From contig JAEXQJ010000195.1 of NCBI GenBank assembly GCA_023438785.1, positions 1 through 25,624 on the forward strand: DNA of 25,624 nucleotides. Direction: 5' to 3'. Source of the DNA: Pseudomonadota bacterium. Lineage in GTDB: Bacteria > Myxococcota_A > Polyangia > Fen-1088. How positions within the stretch are numbered: the stretch's first letter is position 1; each line of letters opens with the position of its first letter. A program made the position numbers and the translations under genes. The notes beneath the pieces are model-generated. The model saw nothing but the letters and a program-made list of their open reading frames with translations. It did not search any database and was not told the origin of the DNA. This document shows positions 21,762 through 25,624 of this stretch, piece after piece.

Positions 21762-22523
21762 CTATTCCTTCTTGGCCGGCCCAGTGCCGGCGTAGGCGCG
21801 GATCTTCTCTTCCAGCACGCGTGGGTTGAGACCTGCCTGGATGGACAGGACGCCCTCGGCCATCAGCGTGCGCCGCTGCTTCTGCAGGCCCAGCTTGCGT
21901 TTGATCTTGGTGGCCATGGGCAAAAACAGGAGGTTGGCACTGCCCACGCCGTACACCGTGGCCACGAAGGCGGTCGCGATACCACCACCCAGCTTCGAGG
22001 GATCGTTGAGGTTCTCCATGACGTGGATGAGACCCAACACGGCACCCAAGATGCCGATGGTGGGCGCGTACCCGCCCGCCGCTTCGAAGACCTTGGCGCC
22101 CATGGAGTCCTCCTCGAAATGATGGTGGATCTCCGTCTCCAGGGCATCGCGCGCCACGGCCGCGTCCACGCCGTCGACGATGAAGCCCACGGCGCGGCGA
22201 AGGAACTCGTCCTCGATGTTGGGCAGGCGTTGTTCCAGGGCGAGCACGCCATCCCGTCGGGCCACGGACGCCAGGTCCACGATCTGCTTCACGATCTCCT
22301 CGCTGTCGCTTTTCTTCTCCTTGAAGGCCATGCCGGCCAGCTTGAGGCCGCGGACAAAGTCCTTCATGGGAAAGCTGACCGCCACCGCGCCGAAGGTTCC
22401 GCCGAAAATGATGAGGGCGGCCGTGGCCTGCAGGATGGAACTCACATGGCCGCCCTCCAGGGCTTGGCCAAGGAGGATGAGGGCGATGGCCCCGACCAGG
22501 CCCCCGATGGTTGTCAGATCCAC
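21762..22523 (-). CDS. motA: MotA-type stator protein (MotC-like)
   Basis: Stator subunit that turns ion flow into torque on FliG. The 253-aa product has four transmembrane segments (about 4-22, 33-51, 152-170 and 184-203) and a cytoplasmic loop between the second and third. Torque residues are present as Arg89 and Glu97, with the Arg90/Glu98 spacing of E. coli MotA. The channel prolines are Pro154 (GGYAPTIGILGAVLGLIHVM) and Pro202 (ANLLFLPMATK). The long match around LEGGH, GGYAPTIGI and VATVYGVGSANLLFLPMA is characteristic of Pseudomonas MotC. The start is a GTG at 22523, three bases past the flbD stop. Gene order flbD-motA-motB is common in deltaproteobacteria. Confidence 0.95.
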   Translation of the reverse strand: MDLTTIGGLVGAIALILLGQALEGGHVSSILQATAALIIFGGTFGAVAVSFPMKDFVRGLKLAGMAFKEKKSDSEEIVKQIVDLASVARRDGVLALEQRLPNIEDEFLRRAVGFIVDGVDAAVARDALETEIHHHFEEDSMGAKVFEAAGGYAPTIGILGAVLGLIHVMENLNDPSKLGGGIATAFVATVYGVGSANLLFLPMATKIKRKLGLQKQRRTLMAEGVLSIQAGLNPRVLEEKIRAYAGTGPAKKE

Positions 22524-22526
22524 GGA

Positions 22527-22757
22527 CTAGACCTTTCTTTGCGGTTCCGTCTCGTCGGCCGCAATCACACGCACGCCCGCGTTGATCTGCCGCCGGTACT
22601 CGATGACCCGCGCCACGACCTCCTCGACACTCTCCGTGACCACGAGGATGTGGCCGTTGGTGAGCGTGATGAGCGTGTCGGGGGTGCGTTCCACGGTGAC
22701 GATGAGCTCTGCGTTCACCACCACCACGGTGTGATCGAGACGGGTGACGGAGATCAT
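22527..22757 (-). CDS. flbD: FlbD-family flagellar protein
   Basis: A 76-aa small protein: MISVTRLDHTVVVVNAELIV, then TVERTPDTLITLTNGHILVV, then TESVEEVVARVIEYRRQI. This is the FlbD family (also called SwrD in Bacillus), present downstream of flgE in many bacteria and, in Bacillus, needed for full flagellar motor power. It is distinct from the Caulobacter σ54 activator of the same name. The motif L-T-N-G and the ESV-E-EVV-R-VIEYR helix are typical. It lies between flgE (9-bp gap) and motA (3-bp gap), and its proximity to the stator genes fits the proposed link to torque. Confidence 0.9.
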   Translation of the reverse strand: MISVTRLDHTVVVVNAELIVTVERTPDTLITLTNGHILVVTESVEEVVARVIEYRRQINAGVRVIAADETEPQRKV

Positions 22758-22766
22758 GGTTCTCGG

Positions 22767-24089
22767 CTAGCGCTTGAGTTGCATCAGCTCACCCAGCAAC
22801 GCATCTGCCGTGGTCAGCGTCTTGGAATCGGCTTGGAAGCCGCGTTGGGCGGCGATCATGCGGATGAACTCCGCGGCCACATCCACGTTCGATTGTTCCA
22901 GCGTACCGGCGGCCACGCTGCCGCGGTCGGCGGTGGCCGGCGTGCCCAGGGTGCCCTGACCCGAAGTCGGCGTCTCTTTGTAAAGGGATGAGCCCACCCG
23001 GGCCAGCTGATCGGGTGCCTTGAAGTTGCCGAGCACGAACTGGCCGAGCACGCGCGTCTGACCGTTGCTGAATCCGCCCACGATGGTGCCGTCGGTGGAA
23101 ACGGTCAGTTTGTTGAGGGCGCCGGAGGTGAAACCGGCCTGGGTGACGAAGCTCATGGCTGACGACGAGGCGTACTGGGTGATGCCGTCGAGCCCCGACC
23201 CGCCGTCGGCCGTGCCCGAGCCGAACTGGAAGCTGAGGGTCTGCGGGTTGACCGCGTTAATGGGGTTGAAGGTGGCTGGCACCGCGGCGGGATCGGGTTC
23301 GTTGGACACCAGGCGGCCTTGGCTGTCGAAGGTCAAGCGGCCGTTGGCCACCTCGGTGGCCTGGCCGGCTGTGCCGCCCGTCAGGTTTCCGCCGTCGGTG
23401 ATGGCGTGGTACTCCCAGTCGCCCACCGTGTTCTTGCGGAAGTAGATGTCCATCTGGATGGGTTTGCCCAGCGAGTCGTAGATGACCATGCTGGTCGAGA
23501 AGTTCGAGTTGGCCTTGGGATCGGTGACAGCCATCGTGGTGGGGTCGACGGTCCACGCACCGGCAACAGTGGCGGTGGAATCCAAGTTGCCGCGCACCGT
23601 GATGGTGTCCGTCGAGCGCGCCGGCGCGGAGGCGCTGCCCACCTGCAGATCGCCGAGGAGACCGGAGGCCACGCTGCCCGTGGGATCGGCCACCAGGCCC
23701 TGCACGCGCAGACCGTCCAGCGTGGTCAGGTAGCCATCCTTGTCGATGGTGAACTGGCCGTTGCGCGTATAGAACGTGCCGATGGTGCCGGCGTGGTTGC
23801 CCTTGACCACGAACATGCCGTTGCCCTCGATGGCCACGTCGGTGTCATTGCCCGTGGTGGTGAAGGCCCCCTGGAGGAACATCTTCTGGACGGTCGCCGT
23901 CTTCACGCCCAGGCCCATTTCGCCGGTGGCCGAGACCATCTGCTGGGTCATGGCGTCGGCGAAGACGGCGCGCGATGCCTTGAAGCCCACGGTTTCGCTG
24001 TTGGAGATGTTGTCGCCCACGACCGACAATTCGTTGCTGGTCGCGGTCAGACCGCTGGCGCTCGAATACAGGGCTGTCAGAAGGCTCAT
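22767..24089 (-). CDS. flgE: FlgE, flagellar hook protein
   Basis: Forms the hook, the universal joint between rod and filament. The 440-aa product starts MSLLTALYSSASGLTATSNE, with LSVVGDNISNSETVGFKASR (the bb_rod signature). The middle has TTTGNDTDVAIEGNGMFVVK, FYTRNGQFTIDKDGYLTTLD and the FlgE core with STSMVIYDSLGKPIQMDIYF. The C-terminus ends GSVAAGTLEQSNVDVAAEFI and RMIAAQRGFQADSKTLTTAD, typical of FlgE. AAGGA is placed correctly before the ATG at 24089. It is preceded by flgD (14-bp gap), the hook-cap gene, as in most hook operons. Confidence 0.97.
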   Translation of the reverse strand: MSLLTALYSSASGLTATSNELSVVGDNISNSETVGFKASRAVFADAMTQQMVSATGEMGLGVKTATVQKMFLQGAFTTTGNDTDVAIEGNGMFVVKGNHAGTIGTFYTRNGQFTIDKDGYLTTLDGLRVQGLVADPTGSVASGLLGDLQVGSASAPARSTDTITVRGNLDSTATVAGAWTVDPTTMAVTDPKANSNFSTSMVIYDSLGKPIQMDIYFRKNTVGDWEYHAITDGGNLTGGTAGQATEVANGRLTFDSQGRLVSNEPDPAAVPATFNPINAVNPQTLSFQFGSGTADGGSGLDGITQYASSSAMSFVTQAGFTSGALNKLTVSTDGTIVGGFSNGQTRVLGQFVLGNFKAPDQLARVGSSLYKETPTSGQGTLGTPATADRGSVAAGTLEQSNVDVAAEFIRMIAAQRGFQADSKTLTTADALLGELMQLKR

Positions 24090-24103
24090 GGCTGTCCTTT
24101 CGT

Positions 24104-24796
24104 CTACGGGGTGGTGGTGCTGCTTTCCTGAATCTGCTGAACCTCGCTGAGGGGCACGCTCTTGTCGCCGAGCAAGAGCTGGGCCGCGCCGTCCTCGAAC
24201 TCCACGCCGGTAATGCGGGCGCGCTGTTGCTGGGTCACCTCGACCGACTCGCCAGAGAGGTCCGTGGCGGCCACGCTGACCAGGTAGGTTCCCGGTTCCT
24301 GTGCATCGCCGTCATCGTTGTAGCCGTCCCAGGTCAACTCGTTGACGCCGGCGTTGAGCGCGCCAAAAGACTGGCGCCGCACCACGGTCCCGTCCGTGGT
24401 CGACACTGTCATGATCACGTCAGCCGCGTCGCTCGCCAGGTCGGCCGAGACGCGCACACTTCCGTCTTGTGTCAGGGTGTGTTCCGCCGAGGTGAACAGG
24501 GCGTCTTTGCCCACCATGCTGACGACCGAGTTCTGCGCCGCCGCCTGGTCCACGAGCACGAGCTGCTCCAGCGTGGTGTTCATGTTCTGCATCTGTTCCA
24601 GAGACGAGAACTGGGCCAATTGCGCCACGAATTCGCTGTTGTCCATGGGGTCCGTGGGGTCTTGGTACTGGAGCTGGGTGGTGAGGATCGTGAGGAACTC
24701 GTTCTTGCCCAGAGTGCTGTTGCCGTAAGTCTCGACCTCGGACGTGCTCGTACTCGAGGTGCCGCTGGTCAGGTTGACGGTGCTGGTATCCGACAT
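24104..24796 (-). CDS. flgD: FlgD, hook cap protein
   Basis: Scaffold that caps the growing hook and is removed when FlgK arrives. The 230-aa product has the FlgD N-terminal signature: LGKNEFLTILTTQLQYQDPT, DPMDNSEFVAQLAQFSSLEQ, then MQNMNTTLEQL. The C-terminal part (about 85-215) has the FlgD Tudor/Ig pattern, including NAGVNELTWDGYNDDGDAQE and PGTYLVSVAATDLSGESV. The ATG at 24796 has AAGGAG upstream and starts with a short Ser/Thr-rich segment. The frame is open upstream to 24943, but that overlaps fliK and has no ribosome binding site. The fliK-flgD-flgE order is standard. Confidence 0.96.
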   Translation of the reverse strand: MSDTSTVNLTSGTSSTSTSEVETYGNSTLGKNEFLTILTTQLQYQDPTDPMDNSEFVAQLAQFSSLEQMQNMNTTLEQLVLVDQAAAQNSVVSMVGKDALFTSAEHTLTQDGSVRVSADLASDAADVIMTVSTTDGTVVRRQSFGALNAGVNELTWDGYNDDGDAQEPGTYLVSVAATDLSGESVEVTQQQRARITGVEFEDGAAQLLLGDKSVPLSEVQQIQESSTTTP

Positions 24797-24807
24797 GGGG
24801 GGCTCCT

Positions 24808-25624
24808 TCAGGCGGTGACGTGGATGTGACCCGGCGTGACGGTGCTCGATTCTCCGGATGCGGTGGCGCGGGGCATGCCCTGTGCTGTTGCAGGTGTCGG
24901 GCCAGAAGCGGGCCCCTGGTGACGCTCGGGCGGCGGCTGCCACTGGCCCTGCTGGCCCTGGCCCTGCCAGGCGTTACCCTGCTGACCGGCATTCTGCTGG
25001 TTGAGGTTGTAGTGCCCCAGGCCCAGTCCTTCGCTGGCCAGCGCGGCCCGCACCTCGGGCGCGCGGTTGTCGAACAGCGGCGCCATGGAGCCGCTCATGC
25101 TGATGTCGGCGCTGCCGTCGCGCACGCGCAGACGGAGCTCCAGATCGCCGTCGGGAGATTGGATGGCCAGGCGCGCGGCCTGGGGCATGACGGCCACGCT
25201 GAGTCCGGGATCCTCCGCGACGCGATTGGCGAGCGGGGTGGCCTCCACGGGCAGAGGGGGCGGGGGAATCTCGCCTCTCGCCTGGGGCGCCGAGGTGGAT
25301 GGCGTCTGGGTGAACACGGGCGCGGCCGCGGGGCCTTCGCTCTTCGTCGCCGGCAGGGGAGAGCTCGCCTCGCCGTGCTTGTGCTCGCGCCGGGTTTCGA
25401 GCTCGTGCTGAGGGGCGTCCGTGGATCGAGGCGCGGTCGCTGAGACCGCATTGGGGCGCAGGTCGCTCTGAGATGCAGCGGCGCGCGCAGCCGGTGCCGT
25501 GGCGTTGGCTGCGGGCGAGGCGACAGGGACTGGCGCGCTCCGCGGCGACAGAGTGGCGAGAATGGCCGCCTCCAGATCGGGGTGTAGATCGTTGCCGCGC
25601 GGCGGTTGCACCTCGTCTTCGGGG
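24808..25624 (-). CDS. fliK: FliK, hook-length control protein, C-terminal part
   Basis: FliK is an exported molecular ruler that stops hook growth and switches the export gate to filament substrates. The gene runs off the right edge, so about 271 C-terminal residues are seen; the frame stays open past a GTG at 25611, probably not the true start. The N-terminal part here is Pro/Ala/Ser/Thr-rich disordered sequence, as expected for the ruler. The C-terminal substrate-switch domain follows (LRLRVRDGSADISMSGSMAP, then LFDNRAPEVRAALASEGLGL, then GHYNLNQQ). The last 50 or so residues are an unusual Gln/Gly/Trp/Pro-rich tail. It lies 11 bp upstream of flgD. Identity rests on this C-terminal domain and on gene order, since the ruler part is not conserved. 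Confidence 0.85.
   Translation of the reverse strand, partial: PEDEVQPPRGNDLHPDLEAAILATLSPRSAPVPVASPAANATAPAARAAASQSDLRPNAVSATAPRSTDAPQHELETRREHKHGEASSPLPATKSEGPAAAPVFTQTPSTSAPQARGEIPPPPLPVEATPLANRVAEDPGLSVAVMPQAARLAIQSPDGDLELRLRVRDGSADISMSGSMAPLFDNRAPEVRAALASEGLGLGHYNLNQQNAGQQGNAWQGQGQQGQWQPPPERHQGPASGPTPATAQGMPRATASGESSTVTPGHIHVTA

Noticed and set aside
21240..22991. Plus-strand open frame of 583 codons
   Set aside because: Antisense to motB, motA, flbD and the end of flgE, all of which are certain. Rich in His, Gly and Asp, typical of antisense frames in GC-rich genes.
1..25624. Mobile elements, CRISPR arrays, tRNA and rRNA genes
   Set aside because: Read on both strands; no transposase, integrase, terminal repeats, spacer-repeat series, cloverleaf or rRNA-like stretch was seen.

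Overview
The window is a GC-rich stretch of a Gram-negative bacterial chromosome, dominated by flagellar genes. FlgH and FlgI (L and P rings) show an outer membrane. The σ54-type promoters, FlbD, MotC/MotD-like stator and many secreted or lipid-anchored proteins with low-complexity tails suggest a lineage near the Myxococcota or the former Deltaproteobacteria. That placement is inferred from gene style; no rRNA or other taxonomic marker is present.

Layout. (1) 1-4248, accessory flank: the 5' end of a Gly/Ala-rich lipoprotein gene (minus), a divergent 207-aa secreted protein of unknown function, a roughly 650-bp gap with one possible small membrane protein, and a GH9 (cellulase-family) lipoprotein. 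(2) 4469-4891: a lone fliJ on the minus strand. (3) 4892-5058: a divergent promoter region with a near-perfect σ54 -24/-12 element, a second weaker copy 71 bp upstream, and inverted repeats. (4) 5059-12416: the compact operon flgF-flgG-flgA-flgH-flgI-flgJ-flgM-flgN-flgK-flgL, most junctions overlapping by stop/start codons. (5) 12660-16085: fliC, a terminator-like hairpin, then fliS, an 88-aa gene in the fliT position, and fliD. (6) 16094-19169: a TPR plus GT41 (OGT-like) glycosyltransferase, a second σ54-like element, and a DegT/perosamine-synthase-type aminotransferase, together probably a filament glycosylation module. (7) 19184-20978: a lipoprotein with six Y-x-A-P repeats and an HDOD protein. 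(8) 20988-25624, minus strand: fliK (partial)-flgD-flgE-flbD-motA-motB.

Function. Rod, ring, hook, junction, filament, cap, export chaperones, hook-length control and stator are encoded here. FlgM sits inside the hook/ring operon, so a hook-completion checkpoint on σ28 is expected. FlbD and the σ54 elements point to a parallel σ54 tier. Export-gate, C-ring, fliI/fliH and chemotaxis genes are absent and must lie elsewhere.

The least conventional items are the GT41/aminotransferase pair with a Ser/Thr-rich flagellin, the Y-x-A-P repeat lipoprotein, the unnamed 88-aa gene beside fliS, and the tandem σ54 elements. No tRNA, rRNA, CRISPR array, transposase or integrase was seen.
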